Below are positions 1-7,609 of a DNA stretch of 33,973 nucleotides, in pieces. The DNA is taken from assembly GCA_014378465.1 (NCBI GenBank), contig JACMNQ010000067.1, positions 1-33,973 of the forward strand, read 5' to 3'. Position 1 is the first letter of the stretch; each line of letters starts with the position of its first letter. Both the position numbers and the translations under genes were made by a program. The DNA is from Oligoflexia bacterium (GTDB lineage: Bacteria; Bdellovibrionota; UBA1018). The notes under the pieces were generated by a model. It was not told the origin of the DNA and searched no databases. It was given only the letters and a program-made list of their open reading frames with translations.

Positions 1-66
1 AAGCGATCACTCGCTCAAACAGTAAAAGCGATCACTCGCTCAAACAGTAAAAGCGATCACTCGCTT
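1..66. repeat. 25-bp tandem repeat of terminator-like hairpins
   Basis: About 2.6 perfect copies of a 25-bp unit start at 1, 26 and 51, and the array may continue beyond the window edge. Each unit contains AGCGA-TCAC-TCGCT, a 5-bp stem with a 4-nt loop. In the third unit the stem extends to 8 bp (AAAAGCGA/TCGCTTTT). Read on the minus strand, each hairpin is followed by TTTT, like an intrinsic terminator. The stop codon of the minus-strand lipoprotein gene lies in the loop of the first hairpin it meets, so the array begins inside the 3' end of that gene. Confidence 0.8.
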
Positions 67-491
67 TTGGGGGCTTCGGTGAAACCCAGGGCTTTCGCCT
101 TCTCGAACTGATCCTTCGTCACGAGATACCGATTTTCTGAACCCGTGGGAGCGCCACACATCTGTGCATGCATCTTTCCATCCGTCGCTTTGCGTGAGTC
201 CTGAACCTGAATCCCCGCGCGCACGAGCTCATCCTTGCCCTGCTCCACGGACTGGGCTTTATCCTGCTCACAACTCACTCCCCCGTCGGTGCGCTTGATC
301 CACACCGAGCTCCCGGAACCGCTGGCATGGGCGGCCTGCTGCACTGCGATCGAAGGAGCTTCTTTCTGGGACCGCGCACTGAAGAACTGGCCTTCAGTGC
401 AGCCCGTCATCATGAAGCCTGAACTCGCGACAAGCGAGGATAGAAGCAGGCACAGGGGGAACTGGGAATTTTGCGTATTTCTCTGGGTCAT
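57..491 (-). CDS. putative lipoprotein of unknown function
   Basis: This is a protein of about 144 aa with an N-terminal hydrophobic stretch ending in FMMTGC, a lipobox-like motif, so it is predicted to be exported and lipid-anchored. The start chosen is the ATG at 491, which puts the signal peptide at the N-terminus; the open frame continues upstream to 590, but that extension has no signal character. The mature part is hydrophilic with two Cys, and a C-terminal segment around DQFEKAKALGF resembles short helical repeats of small envelope lipoproteins. I do not recognise a family. The stop codon lies in a hairpin of the 25-bp repeat array. Confidence 0.6.
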   Translation of the reverse strand: MTQRNTQNSQFPLCLLLSSLVASSGFMMTGCTEGQFFSARSQKEAPSIAVQQAAHASGSGSSVWIKRTDGGVSCEQDKAQSVEQGKDELVRAGIQVQDSRKATDGKMHAQMCGAPTGSENRYLVTKDQFEKAKALGFTEAPKSE

Positions 492-619
492 TTCACTCAT
501 CATTTCACTTATCTTCATTGCGCTCGTCGTGATTCCATGGATAGTGACTTCACTTATATTCGCTACACGGATGTTCAGGCAAGCTCTCATCCATCTGTAG
601 GACTCGCGAAGGAAAAAAG

Positions 620-1246
620 ATGAAAAAACCGGCTGAATGGGTCTGCGTCAAGGAAGAAACTCTGCTCGATACCCCTTTCATGAAGATCCTGCAGCGCGAT
701 TGCAACTCGACGGATAGCCCGTCTCATCTTCACCGATTCTACCTCTTCAAATCACGCGACTGGTGCAACGTCATTCCGATCACTGAAGACGGCAAAGTCG
801 TGCTCGTGCAGCAGTACCGGATTGGCATCAGCGAACAGACTCTTGAAATTCCAGGAGGCGTGGCCGATGTCACGGATGGGAACATCCAGGAATCCGCCCT
901 TCGTGAAATGACCGAAGAAACAGGCTATGAAGCGCTTCCCGGCGCTCGGGTTGAAAATCTGGGATGGACCTATCCGAACCCGGCCATTCAGGACAATCGC
1001 TGCCACTCCTTCGTGGTTGGCCCGGTGAGAAGAACGCACGAGCAGAAGCTCGATCCCGCGGAAAGCATCAACGTCATCGAAGTTCCACTGGAGGACATCC
1101 CCGGGATGATCCTGAGCGGGCAACTTTCGCATGCGCTCATGCTCAACACATTTCTATTTCTGCTGCTTCGAGATCAGGAGAAGAGCAAAGACCCTTCAAA
1201 CACTCTCAGCCTGAGTCTGAGGCGCTTCCAGACTGCCCACCCCTAG
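620..1246 (+). CDS. NUDIX hydrolase, ADP-ribose pyrophosphatase-like
   Basis: This 208-aa protein has a NUDIX box around residues 79-103: GG at 79-80, then REMTEETG at 95-102, matching the REUxEExGU core that binds Mg2+ and the diphosphate. A proline-containing segment after the box (GWTYPNPAIQDNR) and the overall length fit the ADP-ribose/ADP-sugar pyrophosphatase group, which hydrolyses nucleoside diphosphate-linked compounds in the cytoplasm. The exact substrate cannot be read from sequence. The ATG at 620 follows an AAGGA (609-613) at good spacing. The last 51 nt overlap the 3' end of the convergent SprT-like gene. Confidence 0.88.
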   Translation: MKKPAEWVCVKEETLLDTPFMKILQRDCNSTDSPSHLHRFYLFKSRDWCNVIPITEDGKVVLVQQYRIGISEQTLEIPGGVADVTDGNIQESALREMTEETGYEALPGARVENLGWTYPNPAIQDNRCHSFVVGPVRRTHEQKLDPAESINVIEVPLEDIPGMILSGQLSHALMLNTFLFLLLRDQEKSKDPSNTLSLSLRRFQTAHP

Positions 1247-1735
1247 AGTCTGCGCAAGCAGAAGCTTGAACCGGATATCGTACTTGCCGCCCGAATGGAG
1301 CTTGCAGCACTTCGCACAGGCCAGGGGTCCGAGCTTTCTGCGCGCGAAAAACTCACTGCAGCAGTGCTCGCACCGGTAGACATAGCGATAAGGGCGTGTT
1401 CTTGGAACCGTGTTGTAACGGCTGACCCCCATGAACGTCATCTTGCTCCAGAACTCCGGAGTGTGGCCATAGGGCTTGCGTCTCACCCAGAGCCAGTAAT
1501 GAATCATTTCATGCGCCAGCGTGTCGCGGATGAGCGCTTCGCCTTTTTCTTCATCCTGGAGGTATGAGGCGATTTCGATGATCGGAGGAGAGCGCAGAAA
1601 AAACTTCCTGCTGCCCGGAAAGAATCGGCCGGCGCTGGAGCGCAGGCGAGAGTTCCAGCGGAGCACGGGCGGATCGAGAAATCCGTCAAAGTGCTCCTGA
1701 TTGATTTCTTCAAAGATGTCGGACAAGGAGAGCAT
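1196..1735 (-). CDS. SprT-like zinc metalloprotease domain protein
   Basis: This 179-aa protein carries HEMIH (residues 75-79), the HExxH zinc/catalytic motif, with a further His at 91 (GHTPEFW) as likely third ligand. A C-terminal zinc ribbon follows (CEHC at 122-125 and CAKC at 140-143). This order is that of the SprT/Spartan-like family, in which the eukaryotic member cleaves DNA-protein crosslinks; the bacterial role is less defined. The ATG at 1735 lies 146 bp from the divergent MutS2 start, so the two may share a control region. The last 51 nt overlap the NUDIX gene on the other strand. Confidence 0.85.
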   Translation of the reverse strand: MLSLSDIFEEINQEHFDGFLDPPVLRWNSRLRSSAGRFFPGSRKFFLRSPPIIEIASYLQDEEKGEALIRDTLAHEMIHYWLWVRRKPYGHTPEFWSKMTFMGVSRYNTVPRTRPYRYVYRCEHCCSEFFARRKLGPLACAKCCKLHSGGKYDIRFKLLLAQTLGVGSLEAPQTQAESV

Positions 1736-1743
1736 CCGTCAAC

Positions 1744-1815
1744 GATGCAGAATGGTGCGTGATGTTGTCAATTGAAGAAAATTCTTCACAGTTTTCAACT
1801 AAAGCACTGCATCAC
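1744..1815. promoter_or_regulatory. nested inverted repeats between sprT-like gene and mutS2
   Basis: The divergent intergenic region contains GATGCAG (1744-1750) paired with CTGCATC (1807-1813). Near the centre is GAAGAA-AA-TTCTTC (1774-1787). GTGATG (1759-1764) also matches CATCAC (1810-1815). The near-concentric arrangement could be an operator or a leader structure. No convincing -35/-10 pair was found, so this is only a structural observation. Confidence 0.3.
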
Positions 1816-1881
1816 CCGTATCTCTCCCCTCCAATTATGGTAAGGTTCAGCCCTAGGAGCGAGCGAGGAGCCGAAACAGAA

Positions 1882-4341
1882 ATGAACCCCCCATCGACAT
1901 CGGAACCTCAAGTACCCCGCAGCATTTCCACCGTGGCTGTCCAGTCTCTGGAGTGGCCGCGGTTTCTTCTCAAAGCTGAAGCTGAAGCACGCACTCAGAC
2001 CGCGAAAGCGACTATCCGACTTCTGGCCCAGGTCGAGTCCTGGGCACAGGACGTCGAGACCGCGCGCATCCTTCAGCAGGAGACGCAGGAGATCAGTCTG
2101 CTCCTCGAAAGAGAAGCCCTCTGGGGTCCATTGCAGGACCTTCAGGACCCGCAGGATCTCTTTGAATCTCTGAACCGCGGCAGCGTGCTTGAAGTGGCGG
2201 AGTTCGCCTCGCTGCGCGGCTGGCTCCACGCGATCGACTCCTGGGTACAGACTCCTCGAGAAAGTCTGCATGCCGAACGTTTCAGTAAAGCTCTGAGCAT
2301 GCTCTCGGATCCCCATGAACCGCTCCGCGTTCTTGAGCGCATCCTGACTCCGGAGGGCGAACTCTCCGAAAAGGCATCCCCCCGACTCGCCGCGATCCAC
2401 ACGGAAATTCGCGGTCTGAAGCGTGAAATCGGAATCGTGCTGGATCAACTGGTGAAAACGTTTTCTCAGAAAGGCGTGCTGCAGGAAAATTTCACGGACT
2501 TGCGAGACGGACGTTTCGTCATCCCCGTCAAGATCTCCAGCCAGAACGAAGTCGAGGGCATCATCTATGAAGCCTCCGCCAGTCGTCAGACGGTGTTCAT
2601 TGAACCCAAGGAAGTGGCCCAGCTCAACAATCGACTCCGCCAGCGTCAGAATGATCTGATTCAGGAAATTTTCATCATTCTTGAAGCCACTTCCAAAGCG
2701 ATCGCACCGTTTTCGGGAGAAATTGAATCCTCAGTCGCCATCATCTCTCATTGGGACGCCGTGCAGGCCAAAGCGCAGCTCGGTCGCCATTATTCCGGCA
2801 AGATGATCCAGGTCTCGGAAGGGTCGGGCTTTGAACTTCATCAGACCGCCCACCCGCTTCTCTGGTGGTCACTCCCCGTCGAGTCCATCACTCGCAATGA
2901 AATCGAATTTGGAGATCCCACCCGCACTCTGCTTCTCACCGGTCCGAACACCGGTGGTAAAACCGTGCTTCTCAAGACGCTGGGCATCGCCGGAGTCTGC
3001 GCCCGCACGGGCTTTCAATTTCCGGGAACGGACATTCCGACGGTGCCTTTCTTCGATTCCTTCTTCGTCGACGTCGGCGACGCGCAGTCGATCGAGAATC
3101 ACCTCTCAAGCTTTTCGGGTCACATTCTGCGCTTCAAGGAAATTCTGGAGAACGTCACTTCAAAGAGTCTCGTCCTGATTGACGAACTCAACACGGCGAC
3201 GGATCCGGGCGAAGGCGGCGCCCTGGGACGCGCGTTTCTTGAAACCGTGATGGCCCGTGGAGCCGTGATCGTCGCCACCACTCATGATCCACAGCTCAAG
3301 GCGCTTTCGATGCAGGACTCCCGCATCCTGAACGCGAGCATGGCTTTTGATGAATCCTCACGCTCTCCCACTTACCGCATGCTCACCGGAATTCCGGGAC
3401 GCTCGCGCGCACTCGAGACTGCGGAGCGACTCGGACTGCCGCCGGAAGTGCTGGTGCTGGCGCGAAAATACCTTTCGGCTGAGCACATTGAATTTGAAGG
3501 GCTCCTTGCCCGACTCGAATCCGACACCCACGAAATCGCACGCTCCCGCAAGGAAGCGGTCCACGCCCGCGAAGAGGCGGAACGCCTCCGGAAGGAATGG
3601 ACTGCGCGCACGGAATCTTCCGTGAACGAAATGCTCGATCGCACCCGGCAGAAACTCCGGCGCATTCTCGAGCAGGCGCAGGACGAAGTCAGGACTTCCG
3701 TCCGAAAACTTGACGATATTAAAAATCGTCGCGAAGTGGATCAGACCCGCTCCACTCTCAATCAGACACTCACGCGCTCTGCCGATCAGATCGAATCCGC
3801 GCTCCAGGAAGAAGCTCCGGAACTCGCCAGCAGCCTTCACATCATCCAGGTCGAAAAGAAGGTGCAGCAGGCTCCGCTTCTTTCAATCGGCGCGAGAGTG
3901 CGCATTCCGAAGTGGAAGTCGCTGGGCGAAATCCTGGAGATCTCCGGCAACAAGGTCCGCGTGCAGATGGGCAGCATGCAGATGAGCCTCTCGGTTTCGG
4001 ATATCGAAGCGCTTCCGGCCGGGGACCAGAAGGCTCAAGCCAGGCACTCCCGCGGAACTCGAGTGATCGATCAGGACCGACCCGCCACTCCGGAGGCGAA
4101 AATTGACCTCCGAGGCATCCGCTTTGAAGAGGCGATGTCAGCGCTCTCCCATTATCTTGATCAAGCTTACCGCTCAGGCGGCATGGCCGAAGTCACCATC
4201 GTTCACGGTCTGGGCTCAGGCGCCATCCGCGAAGGCGCGCGAGGCATCCTCAAGGAGCTTCCCTACATCAAGGACTTCCGGGACGGGGGTGCCGGGATGG
4301 GTGGCAGCGGCGCGACGATCGTCGAATTCGACCGGGACTGA
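1882..4341 (+). CDS. mutS2: endonuclease MutS2 (MutS-like ATPase with Smr domain)
   Basis: The 819-aa product has the MutS2 layout: an N-terminal helical core and clamp, an ABC-type ATPase with Walker A GPNTGGKT (about 354-361) and Walker B LVLIDEL (about 430-436), a charged coiled coil of about 130 residues, and a C-terminal Smr nuclease domain with DLRGIR and the HGLGSG loop. MutS2 proteins act on branched DNA or on collided ribosomes depending on species. The ATG at 1882 was chosen because AGGAG lies 11 nt upstream and the MutS2-like sequence begins soon after; the frame is open to an ATG at 1759. After Walker B the sequence is DELNTATDP, where many relatives have DELGAGTDP. The stop lies 1 bp from the stop of the convergent gene. 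Confidence 0.93.
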   Translation: MNPPSTSEPQVPRSISTVAVQSLEWPRFLLKAEAEARTQTAKATIRLLAQVESWAQDVETARILQQETQEISLLLEREALWGPLQDLQDPQDLFESLNRGSVLEVAEFASLRGWLHAIDSWVQTPRESLHAERFSKALSMLSDPHEPLRVLERILTPEGELSEKASPRLAAIHTEIRGLKREIGIVLDQLVKTFSQKGVLQENFTDLRDGRFVIPVKISSQNEVEGIIYEASASRQTVFIEPKEVAQLNNRLRQRQNDLIQEIFIILEATSKAIAPFSGEIESSVAIISHWDAVQAKAQLGRHYSGKMIQVSEGSGFELHQTAHPLLWWSLPVESITRNEIEFGDPTRTLLLTGPNTGGKTVLLKTLGIAGVCARTGFQFPGTDIPTVPFFDSFFVDVGDAQSIENHLSSFSGHILRFKEILENVTSKSLVLIDELNTATDPGEGGALGRAFLETVMARGAVIVATTHDPQLKALSMQDSRILNASMAFDESSRSPTYRMLTGIPGRSRALETAERLGLPPEVLVLARKYLSAEHIEFEGLLARLESDTHEIARSRKEAVHAREEAERLRKEWTARTESSVNEMLDRTRQKLRRILEQAQDEVRTSVRKLDDIKNRREVDQTRSTLNQTLTRSADQIESALQEEAPELASSLHIIQVEKKVQQAPLLSIGARVRIPKWKSLGEILEISGNKVRVQMGSMQMSLSVSDIEALPAGDQKAQARHSRGTRVIDQDRPATPEAKIDLRGIRFEEAMSALSHYLDQAYRSGGMAEVTIVHGLGSGAIREGARGILKELPYIKDFRDGGAGMGGSGATIVEFDRD

Positions 4342-4342
4342 A

Positions 4343-5203
4343 TCAGAAGCTGAGGCCGTAATAAAGCTTCACGGATTCCTGTGAAGTCTGATCGGAACGG
4401 CTCGAGTGTGCACTGTCCACCACACAGGTCAGGTTCGGATTGAGTTGTTTGCTGATCGAAGCTGTGACGGTTGCGCTGGATGAACCGTAAGTGAGGCCGC
4501 TTCTCAGGTTCCAGAGCGGTAGCCCACGAGCCACGGAGACTTTCATGGTCTCATGCTGATTCAGGAGATTTGCAGGCTGATCATCAAAACCGGCTTTGTA
4601 GTCCAGGCGACTGTCAAGGAGAGGAGAATCGATTCGAAAGTTGGCTTCGCGGTTCGGGCCATCCGTGCGTCCGACGAGATGAGTGTCATCCGTCACGCGG
4701 TATTTCATCTCTTTGCCCGTGTAGATCGCGGCGGCGGCGACCACGACGGCTGCGGGTCTGGCAAGCGAAGGTTCATTTTCAATGGACCGCTGCAAATTGG
4801 CGAGCTTCACGGCGACATGACCCCGTCCGTAGGCAGTGGCGGCCTGGCGACTGAACTGGGACATCTTCCTGTTGTGTTCGCGCTCTTCTTCCATGGAAAC
4901 GAGGTCATGAGTCTTTCTCATGTCGTATTCCCGGTTCATGTCGTTGTAACGCATCTGCATGTCGGCGCTGACGCGCGGGTCAAACAGGGGTTCAGAGGAT
5001 TTCTGGTTGAGTTGAGGGTCGAGAGTGCTCAAAAACGAATTATTGGGATTGGAAGCGAACTCGCTGGAAGGATTTCGAGCCCAATGAGGTGAAAGGATGA
5101 TCCTGGCTTTTCCGCCTGAAGCAGCGTGAACCGTGGGGCTGGCAGCCACGCCAGAAAACCCGAAAACTGCTGCTAAAGTGAGAAGTACTGCCTGATGCTT
5201 CAA
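4343..5203 (-). CDS. secreted protein of unknown function, possible outer-membrane beta-strand protein
   Basis: This 286-aa protein has a typical signal peptide (residues 1-28, ending HAA). Its C-terminal 70 residues alternate polar and hydrophobic positions and end in LYYGLSF with a terminal Phe, as many outer-membrane beta-barrel proteins do. The central part (about 75-130) is charged and helical. The start is a TTG (5201-5203), since no ATG exists before the signal peptide; AAGGATAGG lies upstream at a somewhat long distance. No family is recognised. It follows MutS2 convergently with a 1-bp gap. Confidence 0.6.
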   Translation of the reverse strand: MKHQAVLLTLAAVFGFSGVAASPTVHAASGGKARIILSPHWARNPSSEFASNPNNSFLSTLDPQLNQKSSEPLFDPRVSADMQMRYNDMNREYDMRKTHDLVSMEEEREHNRKMSQFSRQAATAYGRGHVAVKLANLQRSIENEPSLARPAAVVVAAAAIYTGKEMKYRVTDDTHLVGRTDGPNREANFRIDSPLLDSRLDYKAGFDDQPANLLNQHETMKVSVARGLPLWNLRSGLTYGSSSATVTASISKQLNPNLTCVVDSAHSSRSDQTSQESVKLYYGLSF

Positions 5204-5295
5204 AAGGTGACCCGCCTATCCTTGAGATAAGCAATGGGTATACCAAACGGGCGACTTGAAAATCTAAGCAATTCCAATGGGATTCAGAAGCAGAA

Positions 5296-5328
5296 GTGTA
5301 TATTTTTTAGACACGTGTAAATTTTTTA
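5296..5328. repeat. short direct repeat in promoter region
   Basis: GTGTATATTTTTTA (5296-5309) and GTGTAAATTTTTTA (5315-5328) differ at one base and are 19 bp apart. An ACACGTGT palindrome lies between and overlaps the second copy (5311-5318). The pair sits in the 179-bp gap (5204-5382) upstream of the minus-strand secreted protein. A protein-binding site or part of an AT-rich promoter element is possible. Nothing else was seen in this gap except a weak extended -10-like TGGTATACC on the minus strand. Confidence 0.4.
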
Positions 5329-5382
5329 CGCTTTTCTCAGATGAGGCGATCTCCGGGGGTCAGACCGGAAACTTGAACGAGG

Positions 5383-6123
5383 TCAAATTCCCAGGACGAT
5401 GAAGCCCAACCAGAGGGCGAAGCCGGAAACGATCGGAATCGAGAAATTGTCATCCACTTCGAGAGGAAGCATTTCTGCCGCACCCCCGGCCACAGCGCCA
5501 ATCCCAGTCAAAGCGATGAGCTTTCCGTCGGAAAGGTGCAGGCTTGAAAGGTAGATGACACTCACCAGAGCACAAGTGATGATTCCAGCGGCCGTTCCGA
5601 TCAGGGATTTGCCATTGGCAAATCGCACGCTGCGGTCCCCATACAGGATCCCGAAGAGAGAAGCGATCGGGTCGCCGCAAGCCAGGTAGCAGATACTCAA
5701 AGCGGCAATCGGCTTGGGGAAGATCGCGATCGCGAGGATGGACGCCGCGACATAATAAGGCATCCCGCTCAGGCGGTTGACTTCACAGCTCCGCATCAGC
5801 GGGCCCATGACTTTCATGATTTTCACATTGAGTGAAGGAACCCGGAGACGGGCGGTTTCCATGAGGAGGCTCAAGCCAAGTACCGTTCCCAGCATCATGA
5901 TGCCGGCGCTTCGGGAACAACCGGCGAGATAGATTGCGACAATGAGGAGCCCCATGAAAAGGTGCCAGGCCTTGCGAAGCAGATGCAGGTCAGTCCGCAT
6001 ATGAAGGCGAATCGGAAAACCGGCGGCAAAGAGCGGGCTGAGCTTGGCAGGCTCCAGATGGCTTGAAACTCGAACTCGGCTCTCCACTGACTGCGGAACT
6101 GAATTGGGCATTCTGCTTTGCAC
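5383..6123 (-). CDS. diacylglycerol/polyprenol kinase family membrane protein
   Basis: This 246-aa integral membrane protein has about six hydrophobic segments. It carries the signature residues of the SEC59/dolichol kinase/phytol kinase-like family: RKAWH near residue 50, GDPIASLFG, GKSLIGT, and a final DDNFSIP before the last membrane helix. Relatives phosphorylate lipid alcohols with CTP or ATP at the inner membrane; the substrate here is unknown. The GTG at 6123 is preferred over the ATG at 6111 because AAGGAG lies 9 nt before the GTG. A consensus sigma-54 promoter lies about 150 bp upstream. Confidence 0.82.
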   Translation of the reverse strand: MQSRMPNSVPQSVESRVRVSSHLEPAKLSPLFAAGFPIRLHMRTDLHLLRKAWHLFMGLLIVAIYLAGCSRSAGIMMLGTVLGLSLLMETARLRVPSLNVKIMKVMGPLMRSCEVNRLSGMPYYVAASILAIAIFPKPIAALSICYLACGDPIASLFGILYGDRSVRFANGKSLIGTAAGIITCALVSVIYLSSLHLSDGKLIALTGIGAVAGGAAEMLPLEVDDNFSIPIVSGFALWLGFIVLGI

Positions 6124-6592
6124 TCTGAACTACTCCTTTTATTCCAACCTCATGCTGAAACATCGGACAACGGTTTCTGGGTGGCCTTCTTTAGAAAGCT
6201 TAACCGAGAAAGGTCACTGACATCCTGTTGCATTTCCGCAACGCATCTAAAATTGAAGTGTACAAAATGAAACTAAAGCAACGCAAGTGCCAACGAGCTC
6301 GAAAACGGAAGGTTTCTTTCTTTATTTTTGAGTCATATTTAATTGATTGATTTCAATAAGTTATCTATAGGGTTGTGCGCCAAAATTCGACCGCTCAGCC
6401 GCTTAAGCGACCTAATAAATCGGTTATTTGAGTAGTGCATTACGCATGAGCAGCTTTTGCCGCGTACCTTGTTACGCACTCGCTTGCGGCTTGACACAAA
6501 AGATCAATGCCCTAATCCTTAAAGATAAGGGGTGAGCCGCTTGTACAGGATGTGCGAGTGATTACTCCTCAAAACCTCACTGGAGATCTTCC
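6124..6592. other. 469-bp intergenic region with candidate promoters and inverted repeats
   Basis: No gene was found here. Apart from the minus-strand sigma-54 promoter, there is a plus-strand sigma-70-like candidate, TTGATT (6343-6348), 17 bp, TATAGG (6366-6371). A second TTGACA (6491-6496) lacks a good -10. The possible 5' leader contains a 10-bp palindrome CGCTTAAGCG (6400-6409), AGTGC/GCACT (6434-6438 and 6476-6480), GCCGC/GCGGC (6459-6463 and 6486-6490) and CCTTA/TAAGG near 6520. A structured leader for the downstream operon is possible but unproven. Confidence 0.45.
6277..6293 (-). promoter_or_regulatory. sigma-54 (-24/-12) promoter upstream of the polyprenol kinase-like gene
   Basis: On the minus strand the sequence reads TTGGCACTTGCGTTGCT. 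This matches the -24/-12 consensus TGGCAC-N5-TTGCW fully, with GG-N10-GC spacing. Transcription would start near 6265, leaving a leader of about 140 nt before the GTG at 6123. A small hairpin (GTTGC-N6-GCAAC) lies in that leader. Confidence 0.65.
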
Positions 6593-7597
6593 ATGGACGG
6601 AAGCGTCGAGAACTTGTTTTCAGATGATTCAGAAGGCCTCAATCCTTTTGAGAACCTCACCTCCTCAGCTCCCAGCCGCGTCAAACAGATCTGGGCGGTC
6701 GGCGGCGGAAAAGGTGGCGTGGGAAAAAGCCTCATCGCTTCAAGCGCTGCCATTGCCCTCTCCCGCTCGGGACAGAAAGTGATCGCCATTGATCTCGATC
6801 TCGGGGGCGCAAATCTTCACACGACTCTGGGTGTGGACCTCCCCAAACAGACTTTGAGTGATTTTTTCGCCGGCCGCGTGAACTCGTTGTCCGATTGCAC
6901 CACTCAGACTTCGATTCCGAATCTCGAAATCATCAGCGGTGCGCAGGATAATCTCGGTATCGCGAACATCGGTTATGAACAGAAAGTTCAATTTCTCAAG
7001 AAGGTCCGCGAGCTGGATGCCGATTATCTCATCTTCGATCTGGGCGCGGGCACGACCTACCACACTCTGGATTTCTTTCTGTACAGTGATGTGAACCTGC
7101 TCACCCTTCTGCCGGAGCCGACTTCGATCGAAAATGTCTACCGGTTCATCAAAGCGGCCTACTACCGGCGCCTGATCCTCTCCAGACACCTCACCGAAAT
7201 TCGCCCGATCATTGAAATGGCCATGGATTCAAAGAATCCGCTCGGGATCCGCAGTCCATCCGATCTCTTCAAACACGTGAGCAGGACCAATCCGGAAGCC
7301 AGCATGCGATTGAAAGAGGAAATCGAACGCTTCAAACCGAAGCTGCTGGTCAATCAGGCCCGCACTCAGACGGATATCGACATCGGCTTCTCCGTGAAGA
7401 CCGTCTGCAAGAAATACTTCGGCATCGAAATGGATTACATCGGCTACCTCGACTACGACAGCGCGGTCTGGCAGGCGATTCGTCGCAAGCGCCCGCTCAT
7501 GCTCGAGTTCCCGAATGCGAAACTCGTTTCCAGCATCGAAAGAATCGTGCAATATCTAGTGAAGAAACACGGCAACCAGAGGACGGACATCTTTTAA
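6593..7597 (+). CDS. MinD/ParA-family P-loop ATPase
   Basis: This 334-aa protein has the deviant Walker A GGGKGGVGKS near residues 37-46, with the signature Lys of MinD/ParA ATPases, followed by IDLDLGGANLH (switch I) and LIFDLGAG (Walker B). Family members dimerise on ATP and position other proteins, flagella or DNA. The closest character is the FlhG/MinD-like group of delta-proteobacteria, without a clear MinD C-terminal amphipathic targeting helix. The ATG at 6593 has GGAG (6582-6585) at 7-nt spacing. It leads an apparent operon with a J-like/HTH protein 12 bp downstream, so the two may act together. Confidence 0.85.
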   Translation: MDGSVENLFSDDSEGLNPFENLTSSAPSRVKQIWAVGGGKGGVGKSLIASSAAIALSRSGQKVIAIDLDLGGANLHTTLGVDLPKQTLSDFFAGRVNSLSDCTTQTSIPNLEIISGAQDNLGIANIGYEQKVQFLKKVRELDADYLIFDLGAGTTYHTLDFFLYSDVNLLTLLPEPTSIENVYRFIKAAYYRRLILSRHLTEIRPIIEMAMDSKNPLGIRSPSDLFKHVSRTNPEASMRLKEEIERFKPKLLVNQARTQTDIDIGFSVKTVCKKYFGIEMDYIGYLDYDSAVWQAIRRKRPLMLEFPNAKLVSSIERIVQYLVKKHGNQRTDIF

Positions 7598-7609
7598 CTC
7601 ACTCAAACT

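Noticed and set aside
1..66. CRISPR array
   Set aside because: The repeat units are directly adjacent with no variable spacers.
235..600. 121-aa plus-strand open frame over the lipoprotein gene
   Set aside because: The minus strand has a lipobox and signal peptide; the plus frame has no supporting feature.
6465..6476. TACCTTGTTACG, identical to part of the complement of the conserved 3' end of 16S rRNA
   Set aside because: The match is only 12 nt, with no other rRNA-like sequence around it, so it is treated as chance.
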